Shown here: positions 1 through 8,191 of the stretch, piece after piece
How the letters are laid out: every line of letters starts with the position of its first letter
Position numbering within the stretch: position 1 is the first letter of the stretch
Assembly (NCBI GenBank): GCA_023457535.1
Contig: JAEWLN010000069.1
Coordinates: 1-46,528, forward strand
Origin: Bacteroidota bacterium
GTDB taxonomy: Bacteria; Bacteroidota; Bacteroidia; Flavobacteriales; Flavobacteriaceae
Length of the DNA stretch: 46,528 bases
Reading direction: 5' to 3'
Translations under genes and position numbers: made by a program
Notes under the pieces: generated by a model
Told to the model about the DNA's origin: nothing
The model's database searches: none
Seen by the model: only the letters and a program-made list of their open reading frames with translations

Positions 1-248
1 TGGTATTCAGCCTTGCCGGAAAAACCACGCGCAACGACAGCGCCGGAGCACTTGCGTCCATTTCGAGCGTCAGTTACATTGGATTTTTGGTCGTGCCGCC
101 GCTGGTTGGTTTTTTGTCTGAAGCAGCCGGCATCCGCGTGTCCTTTGGAATTGTCGGGACGATGGCTTTTGCGATGCTGTTGCTGATTCGCGGAATCGAA
201 AAAGATGCGCACCACGTATCAGAACATCCGGAAGAGCCGCTCATGTGA
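1..248 (+). CDS. MFS-type transporter, C-terminal fragment (5' end outside window)
   Basis: The reading frame is open from the window edge (codons from base 3) to a TGA at 246-248. The roughly 81 visible residues hold two hydrophobic helices separated by a short loop (around FLVVPPLVGFLSEAAG and then a helix ending MLLLIRGIEK) and a short charged cytoplasmic tail. This arrangement, with a conserved glycine/proline-rich helix followed by a last helix, fits helices 11-12 of a major facilitator superfamily permease. The substrate cannot be inferred from so little. A single-family assignment is uncertain because the diagnostic N-terminal half lies outside the window. Confidence 0.6.
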   Translation, partial: VFSLAGKTTRNDSAGALASISSVSYIGFLVVPPLVGFLSEAAGIRVSFGIVGTMAFAMLLLIRGIEKDAHHVSEHPEEPLM

Positions 249-384
249 TGATAAGCGGAAGTGGAAATTCTGCAAAGTGCATCGGCAATTATATAAATCG
301 GTGGTTTTGATTACTTGTAGTTTAACATTCCTTTCCGGGTCGGATAAAAAGTCCGATCGGCTCACATAAATCCGAACCCTATCG

Positions 385-2523
385 ATGAAAAATTTACAAG
401 ACGAAAAACAGCGCGACCTGTCGACCGATAAATCCGACGGCACCAACAAATTCATGACCACCAACCAGGGCGTCAGGATCAATGACGACAACAACTCCCT
501 CAAAGCCGGCGATCGCGGGCCCTCGCTGCTCGAAGATTTTATCCTGCGCGAAAAAATCACGCATTTTGACCACGAGCGCATCCCGGAACGCATCGTCCAT
601 GCCCGCGGATCCGGTGCGCACGGCTTTTTTGAAGTGACCCACCCGATTCCCGAACTGACCAAAGCCGGTTTTCTTGCCGAAGCCGGACTTAAAACACCGG
701 TTTTTTGCCGTTTTTCGACCGTAGCCGGATCGCGTGGATCGACCGACCTTGCGCGCGACGTACGCGGATTCTCGGTCAAATTCTACACTGCTGAAGGAGT
801 TTACGACCTCGTGGCCAACAACATGCCGGTGTTTTTCATCCAGGACGCGATGAAATTTCCCGATCTCGTACACGCGGTCAAGCCAGAACCCCACAACGAA
901 ATTCCGCAGGCGGCTTCCGCGCACGATACGTTCTGGGATTTCATCTCGCTGATGCCCGAATCGATGCACATGATAATGTGGCTCATGTCGGACCGCGCGA
1001 TCCCAAGAAGTTACCGCATGATGGAAGGATTTGGCGTACACACGTTCCGGCTCATCAACGACCGCGGCGAATCTTCGTTTGTCAAATTCCACTGGAAACC
1101 CAAACTCGGGACGCATGCTGTGGTGTGGGACGAAGCGCAAAAAATTTCGGGCAAAAATCCCGATTTCCACCGTGAAGATTTGTGGGAAGCCATCGAAATG
1201 GGCCATTTCCCTGAATGGGAACTCGGCGTCCAGGTCATTCCGGAAGCCGACGAACACAAATACGGGTTCGACCTTTTGGACCCGACCAAACTCGTTCCTG
1301 AAGAATTGGTCCCGGTGACGATCGTGGGCCGCATGGTCCTTAACCGCAATCCGGATAACTTTTTTGCAGAAACCGAGCAGATCGCTTTCCATCCCGGGCA
1401 TATCGTACCGGGGATCGATTTTACGAACGATCCGCTGTTGCAGGGCCGGCTCTTTTCCTACACCGATACACAACTCTCGCGCCTGGGCGGGCCAAACTTT
1501 CACGAGATCCCGATCAATCGTTCGCTGGCCCCTGTCCACAACAACCAGCGCGACGGATTGATGCGACAGGAAGTAAATATCGGCCGCGTCAGCTATCATC
1601 CGAACTCGCTGGGCGGCGGCTGTCCGTACCAGGCCATGGTCAGCCAGGGCGGGTTTCAAAGCCACAACGAACGCATTGACGCGCACAAAGTCCGGGCACG
1701 CAGCAAAAGTTTTGACGACCATTTCAGCCAGGCGCGCTTGTTTTTCAACAGCCAGACCGATGTAGAGAAAACCCACATCGTACGCGCATTTTGCTTTGAA
1801 CTCGGCAAAGTCGACACGACGGAAATCCGCGTAAGAATGCTTGGGCTGATCGCCCGGGTGGATGCGGATCTGGCGCAAAAGGTGGCCCGGGGACTCGGCG
1901 CAACGGTTCCGTCCACGCCTGAGCGCCCTATGAACCACGGCGTATCGCCCGAAAATGAAATGAAGCACGAGCCCACGGATGGTAACGGATCGGTCCCGGC
2001 CTCGGATGCTTTGTCGGTGATCAACAACCCTACGAATTCCCCAACCATCGCCTCGCGCAAAGTAGCCATAATCTGCCATGACGGCGTATCTGAAGCCAGC
2101 GTGATGAACATGAAAAGCGCGCTGTTGAAACAACAGGCCAAAGGTTTTGTCATCGCGCCGCACCTGGGTTCGGTGCCAACTGACGCCGACGGGGAAATCA
2201 CGGTCGACTTCAGCTTCCTTACCGCGTCTTCCGTACTGTTTGACGCCGTTTATGTCGCGGACGGACTCGGTTTGAACGCCATTGCCGCAGACAACGACGT
2301 CAATGAATTTTTAAACGATGCATTCAAACACTGCAAAGTGATCGGTGCCGATGGCGCGGCCACAGCTATTTTAAGCGGAACACCGTTTGCCTCCCGGATC
2401 GCGCCGGACGATCGCGGCATCATTTTGAGTGAAGAACCGGCTACGGAAGGTTTTGCACAGGATTTCATTGCCGCCATGGCGGGCCACCGCATCTGGGAAC
2501 GCGAACCCAATTTATTCAACTAA
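385..2523 (+). CDS. katE: Large-subunit (clade II, HPII-like) monofunctional catalase
   Basis: Haem catalase that converts hydrogen peroxide to water and oxygen in the cytoplasm. The 712-residue length is that of the large catalases rather than the small ~480-residue forms. The catalase core shows the distal histidine in VHARG (His72), the conserved Asn in the NNMPVFF segment (about residue 145) and the proximal haem-ligand tyrosine in RLFSYTDTQ (Tyr359). After a low-complexity linker (about 510-555), the C-terminal ~150 residues form the DJ-1/class I glutamine amidotransferase-like domain typical of HPII, starting near RKVAIICHDGVS. The ATG at 385 gives a charged N-terminal extension common in this clade. 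A ferritin-like gene follows 12 bp downstream, so the two probably form one oxidative/stationary-phase stress operon. Confidence 0.95.
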   Translation: MKNLQDEKQRDLSTDKSDGTNKFMTTNQGVRINDDNNSLKAGDRGPSLLEDFILREKITHFDHERIPERIVHARGSGAHGFFEVTHPIPELTKAGFLAEAGLKTPVFCRFSTVAGSRGSTDLARDVRGFSVKFYTAEGVYDLVANNMPVFFIQDAMKFPDLVHAVKPEPHNEIPQAASAHDTFWDFISLMPESMHMIMWLMSDRAIPRSYRMMEGFGVHTFRLINDRGESSFVKFHWKPKLGTHAVVWDEAQKISGKNPDFHREDLWEAIEMGHFPEWELGVQVIPEADEHKYGFDLLDPTKLVPEELVPVTIVGRMVLNRNPDNFFAETEQIAFHPGHIVPGIDFTNDPLLQGRLFSYTDTQLSRLGGPNFHEIPINRSLAPVHNNQRDGLMRQEVNIGRVSYHPNSLGGGCPYQAMVSQGGFQSHNERIDAHKVRARSKSFDDHFSQARLFFNSQTDVEKTHIVRAFCFELGKVDTTEIRVRMLGLIARVDADLAQKVARGLGATVPSTPERPMNHGVSPENEMKHEPTDGNGSVPASDALSVINNPTNSPTIASRKVAIICHDGVSEASVMNMKSALLKQQAKGFVIAPHLGSVPTDADGEITVDFSFLTASSVLFDAVYVADGLGLNAIAADNDVNEFLNDAFKHCKVIGADGAATAILSGTPFASRIAPDDRGIILSEEPATEGFAQDFIAAMAGHRIWEREPNLFN

Positions 2524-2535
2524 CATCTACCTTTT

Positions 2536-3105
2536 ATGAAAAATTCAGAAAAGCCGGTCAACGGCAAAACCAACAAGAGTGCCGCCAAAATGACAATGGT
2601 CGAGCCGGCTGCGGATGCGGCGGGCCAATTGCGCGATTTGTTCATCGACAGCCTCAAAGATATTTACTGGGCGGAAAATGCACTCGTTGCGGCGCTGCCT
2701 AAAATGGCCGCGAATGCCACCTCGCCGCATCTGGCCAGCACGATCGCCGAGCATCTGGCCATTACCGAGATTCAGGTCACCCGGTTGGACGAGGTATTTG
2801 CGCTCATCGGTGAAAAGCCGCAGGGCAAGAAATGCGAAGCGATGGCCGGACTGATCAAGGAAGGCGACAGCATCCTGGCCGAAACCATGCCGGGACCGGT
2901 ACGCGATGCGGGAATTATTTCGGCGTCGCAAAAAATAGAACACTACGAAATTGCGACTTACGGCACATTGTGCGCATTTGCCAAAACGTTGGGCGAAAAC
3001 GACGCGGCCAAACTTTTGAGCCAAACATTGGCAGAAGAAAAGGAATCGGACTGCCTGCTCAACGACATCGCGCTCAATGCGGTCAATCTGGTTGCCGCCG
3101 ATTAA
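2536..3105 (+). CDS. Ferritin-like DUF892 (YciE/YciF-type) protein
   Basis: A 189-residue protein with an N-terminal lysine/alanine-rich tail (1-25) followed by a helical ferritin-like bundle. The opening QLRDLFIDSLKDIYWAENAL and the later motifs ASQKIEHYEIATYGTL and AEEKESDCLLNDIA carry the spaced Glu/His residues expected for the di-iron site of the DUF892 family. This family is linked to general stress, osmotic and peroxide responses, but its reaction is not settled. It starts 12 bp after the catalase stop, and a terminator follows, so catalase and DUF892 protein are most likely co-transcribed. Family assignment is firm; the physiological role is inferred from the partner. Confidence 0.9.
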   Translation: MKNSEKPVNGKTNKSAAKMTMVEPAADAAGQLRDLFIDSLKDIYWAENALVAALPKMAANATSPHLASTIAEHLAITEIQVTRLDEVFALIGEKPQGKKCEAMAGLIKEGDSILAETMPGPVRDAGIISASQKIEHYEIATYGTLCAFAKTLGENDAAKLLSQTLAEEKESDCLLNDIALNAVNLVAAD

Positions 3106-3126
3106 CAACTGTAAATTTGCTTTTTG

Positions 3127-3161
3127 AAACCATCCGTGCGTGTTGCGGGTGGTTTTTTTTT
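3127..3161 (+). terminator. Rho-independent terminator after katE-DUF892 operon
   Basis: ACCATCCG (3129-3136) pairs with CGGGTGGT (3146-3153) with one G-U pair and is followed by a run of nine T residues. It lies about 20 bp after the DUF892 stop codon on the same strand. Confidence 0.85.
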
Positions 3162-3284
3162 AGTAATACCATTGAACCATCGGCCTGCGATGAAAAAATT
3201 TACAAATTCGGCCCTGTGTAACAAATGATACTGACCCGCCTTTGCACAACACCTTACTTTGCAGTTCATTTTAAATCTATTTTT

Positions 3285-3842
3285 ATGAACTGGATTTTTG
3301 AACCATGGCCGTGGTATGTAGGCGGACCGCTTATCGCACTGACGATGGCGGCACTTTTGTTTGCAGGCAAAAACTTTGGAATGTCCTCTAATCTGCGAAC
3401 GGCTTGCGCGGCACTTGGCGCGGGCCGTACCTGCGATTTCTTCCGGTACGACTGGCGCAGCCACCGCTGGAACCTGCTCGTGGTGGCCGGCGCGATCGCG
3501 GGGGGCTTTTTTGCGATGCACTTTTTGTCCGACAATCCGGCGCCGGCGATTCATCCGGAGGCCATCGCGCAACTCCGGCAGTACGGGTTTGCCAGTGCGG
3601 GCAACAGTTACCTCCCGACCGAACTTTTTTCCATCCAGGCCCTCTCCTGGCCTAAGAACATCGCGCTGTTGCTCATCGGTGGATTTCTCGTAGGATTTGG
3701 CGCGCGGTATGCCGGCGGTTGTACATCAGGGCATGCCATATCGGGCCTGAGCAACTTGCAATGGCCTTCGCTGCTTGCCGTAATTGGATTCTTTATAGGC
3801 GGACTGGTAATGGTTCACGTATTTTTCCCCGTATTATTTTAA
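3285..3842 (+). CDS. YeeE/YedE-family sulfur-compound transporter, first subunit
   Basis: A 185-residue membrane protein with four to five hydrophobic segments. It carries the family hallmarks: a Cys-containing loop (about residues 36-50) and the C-terminal GFGARYAGGCTSGHAISGL block, whose cysteine sits in the conserved substrate-relay motif. YeeE/YedE proteins import thiosulfate or related sulfane sulfur across the inner membrane. The ATG at 3285 is preferred to an upstream ATG at 3225 because it begins directly before the first conserved segment (NWIFEPWPWYVGG). The second half of the transporter follows 11 bp downstream. The split into two half-size proteins is common in Bacteroidetes and Proteobacteria with this type of sulfide-detoxification island. 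Confidence 0.85.
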   Translation: MNWIFEPWPWYVGGPLIALTMAALLFAGKNFGMSSNLRTACAALGAGRTCDFFRYDWRSHRWNLLVVAGAIAGGFFAMHFLSDNPAPAIHPEAIAQLRQYGFASAGNSYLPTELFSIQALSWPKNIALLLIGGFLVGFGARYAGGCTSGHAISGLSNLQWPSLLAVIGFFIGGLVMVHVFFPVLF

Positions 3843-3853
3843 CATCATTAGAA

Positions 3854-4267
3854 ATGAAAAACGCAATTTTTTTACTCATTGGCAGCTTTTTTGGCATCGT
3901 CATGTTCAAATCGGAAGCTGCATCGTGGTTTCGCATTTACGAAATGTTCCAATTTAAATCGTTCCACATGTACGGCATTATGGGCTCGGCGCTGGCATCG
4001 GGCCTTGTGATCGTGTGGCTTATCAAACGCTACAGGCTCAAACACGCCGGCGGCCAACCAATCGAATTCACCCCAAAAGAACAAGGATTCAAACGCTACC
4101 TCATCGGCGGTACGCTGTTTGGACTTGGGTGGGCATTGACCGGCGCATGTCCTGGTCCGATGTTTACCGCACTGGGCGCGGGATTTCTGCCGATGGCCAT
4201 TGTTATTGCCGGAGCGCTTGCCGGAACGTGGAGTTACGGTCTTTTGCAGCACAAACTGCCTCATTAA
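3854..4267 (+). CDS. YeeE/YedE-family sulfur-compound transporter, second subunit
   Basis: A 137-residue membrane protein with four predicted helices. The conserved block GGTLFGLGWALTGACPGPMF (about residues 88-107) contains the family cysteine. It is the second half of the YeeE/YedE pair; together the two proteins match the full-length transporter. The chosen start, ATG 3854, sits 11 bp after the first subunit's stop, whereas the longer upstream frame overlaps that gene. Next comes a Crp/Fnr regulator, then a TauE permease and a persulfide dioxygenase, which points to import and oxidation of reduced sulfur. Confidence 0.85.
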   Translation: MKNAIFLLIGSFFGIVMFKSEAASWFRIYEMFQFKSFHMYGIMGSALASGLVIVWLIKRYRLKHAGGQPIEFTPKEQGFKRYLIGGTLFGLGWALTGACPGPMFTALGAGFLPMAIVIAGALAGTWSYGLLQHKLPH

Positions 4268-4298
4268 TTCCTATCTTTACGGCTCATCCTAATCGGCC

Positions 4299-4928
4299 AT
4301 GAAAGCACAAATTACCGCAGCATACGGCGCCATTTTCGAATCCGGCCTGATCGATGAAATTGCCGAGGTGGGCCTTTTCACCGATTTCAACGAAGGCGAC
4401 CGGCTGATCGAGATCGGGCAATACATCAAACAAATGCCGTTGCTGATCGACGGCGCGATCCAAATCCTGCGCGAGGACAAAACAGAAGGCGAACTGTTGC
4501 TTTATTTTCTTGAAAAAGGCGACACCTGTGCCATGACGCTCGCGTGCTGCATGGGCCATACGCAAAGCCAGATCCGCGCGATCGCCGAAACCAAAGGCAG
4601 TTTGGTGATGATCCCGATCGGCAAAATGGAAGAATGGCTCGGCAAGTACAAAAGTTGGCGCAATTTCGTCTTTTCGAGCTACAACAAAAGATTGGGCGAA
4701 ATGCTGGGCGCCATCGACAACCTCGCCTTTATGAACACCGATGAGCGATTGTTGAACCTGCTCCGCGAAAAAGCAAAAGTGACCGGATCGGCGGTGATCG
4801 CAAACACCCACCAGGAATTGGCCTATGCGCTCAATACCTCGCGCGTGGTGGTTTCGCGGCTGCTTAAAGCACTTGAAAATGAAGGGGTCATTAAACTTAA
4901 CCGCAACACCATAGCGTTGCTTAACTAA
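4299..4928 (+). CDS. Crp/Fnr-family transcriptional regulator
   Basis: A 209-residue regulator. The N-terminal half (about 20-120) is a cyclic-nucleotide-binding-like beta-roll (GDRLIEIGQYIKQMPLLIDG, then FLEKGDTCAMTL). The C-terminal part (about 145-205) is a winged helix with the recognition segment HQELAYALNTSRVVVSRLLK. A CC pair in LACCMGH (residues 83-84) could be redox- or sulfide-responsive. Crp/Fnr members in this position, between sulfur transport genes and a persulfide dioxygenase, often control the island, but the ligand cannot be read from the sequence. A weak TATCTTTA box lies at 4271-4278. Confidence 0.88.
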   Translation: MKAQITAAYGAIFESGLIDEIAEVGLFTDFNEGDRLIEIGQYIKQMPLLIDGAIQILREDKTEGELLLYFLEKGDTCAMTLACCMGHTQSQIRAIAETKGSLVMIPIGKMEEWLGKYKSWRNFVFSSYNKRLGEMLGAIDNLAFMNTDERLLNLLREKAKVTGSAVIANTHQELAYALNTSRVVVSRLLKALENEGVIKLNRNTIALLN

Positions 4929-4952
4929 CCACCGGTAACTTACTTGGAATTT

Positions 4953-5744
4953 ATGGACCTGATTACGATAACAGGGTATTTTTTGGCCTTATGGGTGGGC
5001 ATTTCGCTCGGACTGGTGGGCAGCGGCGGGTCGATTTTGACCGTTCCGATATTGGTCTACGTACTCGGCCTGGACGCCATCACCGCCACGGGTTATTCGC
5101 TTTTTGTGGTGGGCAGCACGGCGCTGGTGGGCGCGGTACGCAATGCGATGCAGCACCATGTCCATTTTGGGATGGTCGTGCGGTTTGGCGTACCGTCCAT
5201 GATCACCGCGTACCTGGTGCGCGCGTTTTTGATTCCGGCCGTTCCCGATACCCTGGTTACCATCGGATCGTTCACACTGACCAAAGCCGTTGCGATGATG
5301 GTTCTGTTTGCGTCGGTCATGTGGGCGGCTGCAGTAAAAATGTTGCGTCCCATTTCGCCCGAGGAAACAAAACAACGCTCTGTCCAAAAACTCATCGCAA
5401 GCGGCATTGCAACAGGACTACTGGCAGGAGCCGTGGGTGCCGGCGGCGGATTTTTGATCATTCCGGCGCTTGTTTTCCTGGCGGGACTCGGCATGAAAAA
5501 AGCGGTAGGCACGTCGCTGTTTATTGTCGCGATCCAGTCACTGGCGGGCTTTTTGGGAGATGCATCGGGCAAAAGCACAGACTGGGCATTTTTGTTGCCG
5601 TTTACGGCTGCGGCGATCGTCGGAATCATCATCGGAACGTTTGCCTCGCGCAAAATAGACGGCGCCAAACTTAAAAAAGGATTTGCTTATTTCATTCTGG
5701 CCATGGCCGCTTACATTTTAATGCAGGAGTTGTGGATAAGGTAA
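4953..5744 (+). CDS. TauE/SafE-family sulfite/sulfonate (anion) permease
   Basis: A 263-residue integral membrane protein with about eight helices arranged as two similar halves. The glycine-rich signatures GLVGSGGSILTVPILVYVLG near the N terminus and GAVGAGGGFLIIPALVFLAG in the second half are the repeated core motifs of the TauE/SafE (DUF81) family, which exports or imports sulfite, sulfoacetate or similar anions. I use ATG 4953 rather than the in-frame TTG at 4944. Within this island, release of sulfite formed by persulfide oxidation is a reasonable role, but the substrate is inferred from context only. Confidence 0.88.
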   Translation: MDLITITGYFLALWVGISLGLVGSGGSILTVPILVYVLGLDAITATGYSLFVVGSTALVGAVRNAMQHHVHFGMVVRFGVPSMITAYLVRAFLIPAVPDTLVTIGSFTLTKAVAMMVLFASVMWAAAVKMLRPISPEETKQRSVQKLIASGIATGLLAGAVGAGGGFLIIPALVFLAGLGMKKAVGTSLFIVAIQSLAGFLGDASGKSTDWAFLLPFTAAAIVGIIIGTFASRKIDGAKLKKGFAYFILAMAAYILMQELWIR

Positions 5745-5787
5745 ATGCTGTGTAACTTTTGTTACTGTGCACGCGCATTTTAACGGG

Positions 5788-5795
5788 TAATTTTG
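5788..5795 (+). promoter_or_regulatory. -7 promoter box (TAATTTTG) for the persulfide dioxygenase gene
   Basis: TAATTTTG is an exact match to the Bacteroidetes -7 consensus TAnnTTTG and lies 25 bp before the start codon at 5821. No well-spaced TTTG -33 box is evident. Confidence 0.5.
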
Positions 5796-5820
5796 TATCG
5801 GAAACTAAAAAACACCCATT

Positions 5821-7212
5821 ATGTATTTTCAACAAGTATATGACAAAACGCTGGCGCAGGCAAGCTACTTCGTAGGCTGCCAGGCCAAAGGCGAAGCCAT
5901 TGTGATCGACGCCAAACGGGACATCGACACTTACCTCGACATCGCCAAACAGCAAAACATGACCATCACCCACATTGCAGAGACACACATCCATGCCGAT
6001 TTTTTGTCCGGTTCAAGGGAACTCGCTGCCGTAACAGGCGCTGCAATGTATCTGTCCGATGAAGGCGGAAAGGACTGGCAATATGAATTCGACCACATCG
6101 GACTGCGACACGGCGATACGATCCGGGTGGGCAATCTCACGCTCGAGGTGCTGCATACGCCAGGCCACACGCCGGAAAGCATTAGTTTTTTGCTGACCGA
6201 TCATCCGGCGACGAATCATCCGGTGATGATCTTTACAGGTGATTTCGTTTTTGTGGGCGACATCGGCCGCCCGGATCTTCTCGAAAAAGCCGCTGGTTTG
6301 GCCGGCACGCAGCAACAAGGCGCGCTGCAGATGTTCGAGTCGATCAGCCGATTTGCAACACTTCCTGATTATGTGCAGGTTTGGCCCGGTCACGGTGCCG
6401 GATCGGCGTGTGGCAAGGCGCTCGGTGCAGTACCGAATTCGACCGTCGGTTATGAAAAAATCCGGAATTGGGCGTTCCGTTTCCCAAACGATCCCAATGG
6501 ATTCACGGACTATCTGCTCGAAGGCCAGCCGGAGCCGCCAGCTTATTTTGCGACGATGAAGCGTCTTAACAAAGTAGCGCGTCCACTCGTGACATCGGTG
6601 CCCGAGCCCCGTAAGTTGTCGGTGGAAGCGTTTACTGAGGCGTATCACAAAGGGGTTACCGTCATCGATACGCGGCACAAATCCGAATTTGCGAAAGCGC
6701 ACTTACCGGGTTCGATCAACATTCAGGGCAACAATTCGTTCGCCACGTGGTGCGGTTGGATCCTGCGCTATGACCAGCCGTTTATCCTCATCGCCGACAC
6801 AAACCAAATGGACGATTTGACACGCAAACTGATGCGCATCGGGCTCGACAATCTTTACGGATACATCGACGACATTACTGCCCTGGATATCCAAATGCAG
6901 CACAGCGAGGTCATCGGAACCGACGAGGTAAAAAACTTCCTTGGCGATCCCAATGTCCAGATTGTCGATGTTCGCGGTGAAAGCGAATACAACGCCGGCC
7001 ACATTCCGGGCGCGAAGCATGTATTTGCGGGCACGCTCGAGCGGCATCTCGACCAATTCGACGCCGGCAAGACCATTGTGATCCACTGTCAGAGCGGAGA
7101 CCGGTCGGCCATTGCACAATCGCTGCTGGCCAGGCACGGCATTGCGGTTAAAAATTATTCGGGCGGGATGAAAGCGTGGGCCGAAGCTAAAAATGCGGTG
7201 GATCCGATGTAA
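5821..7212 (+). CDS. Persulfide dioxygenase-like MBL-fold protein with two rhodanese domains
   Basis: A 463-residue cytoplasmic enzyme. The metallo-beta-lactamase domain (about 1-250) shows the metal motif THIHADFLSG (His56, His58, Asp60), a further His in HTPGHTPES and the WPGHGAGSACGKALG segment. All three are typical of ETHE1-type persulfide dioxygenases, which oxidise glutathione persulfide to sulfite. Two rhodanese domains follow. The second has an intact active-site loop HCQSGDRSA (about residues 421-429) and can carry a persulfide. The first has Asp in place of the catalytic Cys (FILIADTN) and is probably structural. It closes the sulfur island that begins with the YeeE/YedE pair, fitting a pathway of sulfane-sulfur uptake, oxidation and sulfite export. 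Confidence 0.9.
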   Translation: MYFQQVYDKTLAQASYFVGCQAKGEAIVIDAKRDIDTYLDIAKQQNMTITHIAETHIHADFLSGSRELAAVTGAAMYLSDEGGKDWQYEFDHIGLRHGDTIRVGNLTLEVLHTPGHTPESISFLLTDHPATNHPVMIFTGDFVFVGDIGRPDLLEKAAGLAGTQQQGALQMFESISRFATLPDYVQVWPGHGAGSACGKALGAVPNSTVGYEKIRNWAFRFPNDPNGFTDYLLEGQPEPPAYFATMKRLNKVARPLVTSVPEPRKLSVEAFTEAYHKGVTVIDTRHKSEFAKAHLPGSINIQGNNSFATWCGWILRYDQPFILIADTNQMDDLTRKLMRIGLDNLYGYIDDITALDIQMQHSEVIGTDEVKNFLGDPNVQIVDVRGESEYNAGHIPGAKHVFAGTLERHLDQFDAGKTIVIHCQSGDRSAIAQSLLARHGIAVKNYSGGMKAWAEAKNAVDPM

Positions 7213-7383
7213 AATTTTGATGCTGAACGCATTGCAATACCTGACGGTTGGAATCCGCGCCGCGTCACCACCGATGCAGCGCTTTGACCCAACGTAAACT
7301 TAGTGCGTATAATTTGGCATTAATTCCCGGATTTTCACTACATTCGGTCTGGCCCCGCCACGATTTCGCATAAAATGTAAACG

Positions 7384-8106
7384 ATGAAAACCAACGCCGC
7401 CAACGCACGCAGGTCAAATTTCTTTGTGATAATGGGCTTTGTAGGCCTGGCGGCGATCTTAATCGGATTTTCGAAACCGTTTCTCATTCCCGTGGCGCAC
7501 CGCACATTTGAAGCGCCGGCATCCATATACGTCCACGGTTTTTTATCGTTGGCATGGGTATTTTGGTTCACGCTGCAATCCGGTCTGATAGCGAAAAAAA
7601 ACTACAAAACCCACATGCGTTTGGGCATTGCCGGCGCGATCATCGCTGTTGCTGCGGCGTTGAGCCTTATTCCGGTAGCAAAATTTGTCATGGCCCGCGA
7701 CCTTCAAAACGGTTTGGGCGATACCGCCTATTCGACCAGTGTAGGTCTTTTGACCACAGGGACCGTTTTTATTGCGTTGGTGGGCGCCGGAATGTATTAC
7801 CGCAAAAAAAGTGCGATCCACAAACGGCTGATGCTGCTCGCCACGATTGTCCTGCTGTGGCCGGCCTGGTTCCGGTTCAGGCATTTTTTTCCCGGCGTGC
7901 CACGGCCGGATATCTGGTTTGGACTGGTTTTGTCCGATTCGCTGATTGTAGTGGCGTGGATCTGGGACAAATGGAAAAACAAATCCGTCCATCCATCGTG
8001 GTTTTATACCGGGATCGCCCTTATGGTTGAGCAAACTTTTGAGGTCTTTATGTTTGATTCCGCAACCTGGAGAACCGTCGGACGTTTGATTTACAGCTGG
8101 TTCTGA
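7384..8106 (+). CDS. Conserved six- to seven-helix membrane protein, function unknown
   Basis: A 240-residue integral membrane protein with about seven hydrophobic segments. Conserved-looking histidines occur at helix ends (IYVHGFLSL, KTHMRLGIAG, AIHKRLMLLA), an arrangement reminiscent of small cytochrome b-like or DUF2306-like membrane proteins that could bind haem. I cannot assign a reaction. It stands alone between the sulfur island and an acyltransferase gene; the ~170 bp upstream region holds no other gene that I can support. The ATG at 7384 gives a short basic N terminus before the first helix. Confidence 0.75.
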   Translation: MKTNAANARRSNFFVIMGFVGLAAILIGFSKPFLIPVAHRTFEAPASIYVHGFLSLAWVFWFTLQSGLIAKKNYKTHMRLGIAGAIIAVAAALSLIPVAKFVMARDLQNGLGDTAYSTSVGLLTTGTVFIALVGAGMYYRKKSAIHKRLMLLATIVLLWPAWFRFRHFFPGVPRPDIWFGLVLSDSLIVVAWIWDKWKNKSVHPSWFYTGIALMVEQTFEVFMFDSATWRTVGRLIYSWF

Positions 8107-8144
8107 TGCGATGCAATGGCGTAAGGCGCGCATTTTAATCATCC

Positions 8145-8174
8145 TTTCCGGCACCCGGTAAAAACGTATCTTTG
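8145..8174 (+). promoter_or_regulatory. Promoter of acyltransferase-3 gene (TTTC, 18 bp, TATCTTTG)
   Basis: An exact -7 box TATCTTTG at 8167-8174 is preceded after 18 bp by TTTC (8145-8148), one mismatch from the TTTG -33 box. The start codon is at 8192, giving a leader of roughly 10 bases. Confidence 0.65.
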
Positions 8175-8191
8175 GCTACCAAAAATAGCCG

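Noticed and set aside
394..2163. 589-codon open frame on the minus strand inside the catalase gene
   Set aside because: It is antisense to a convincing catalase, has no motif of its own and reflects codon bias; a shadow.
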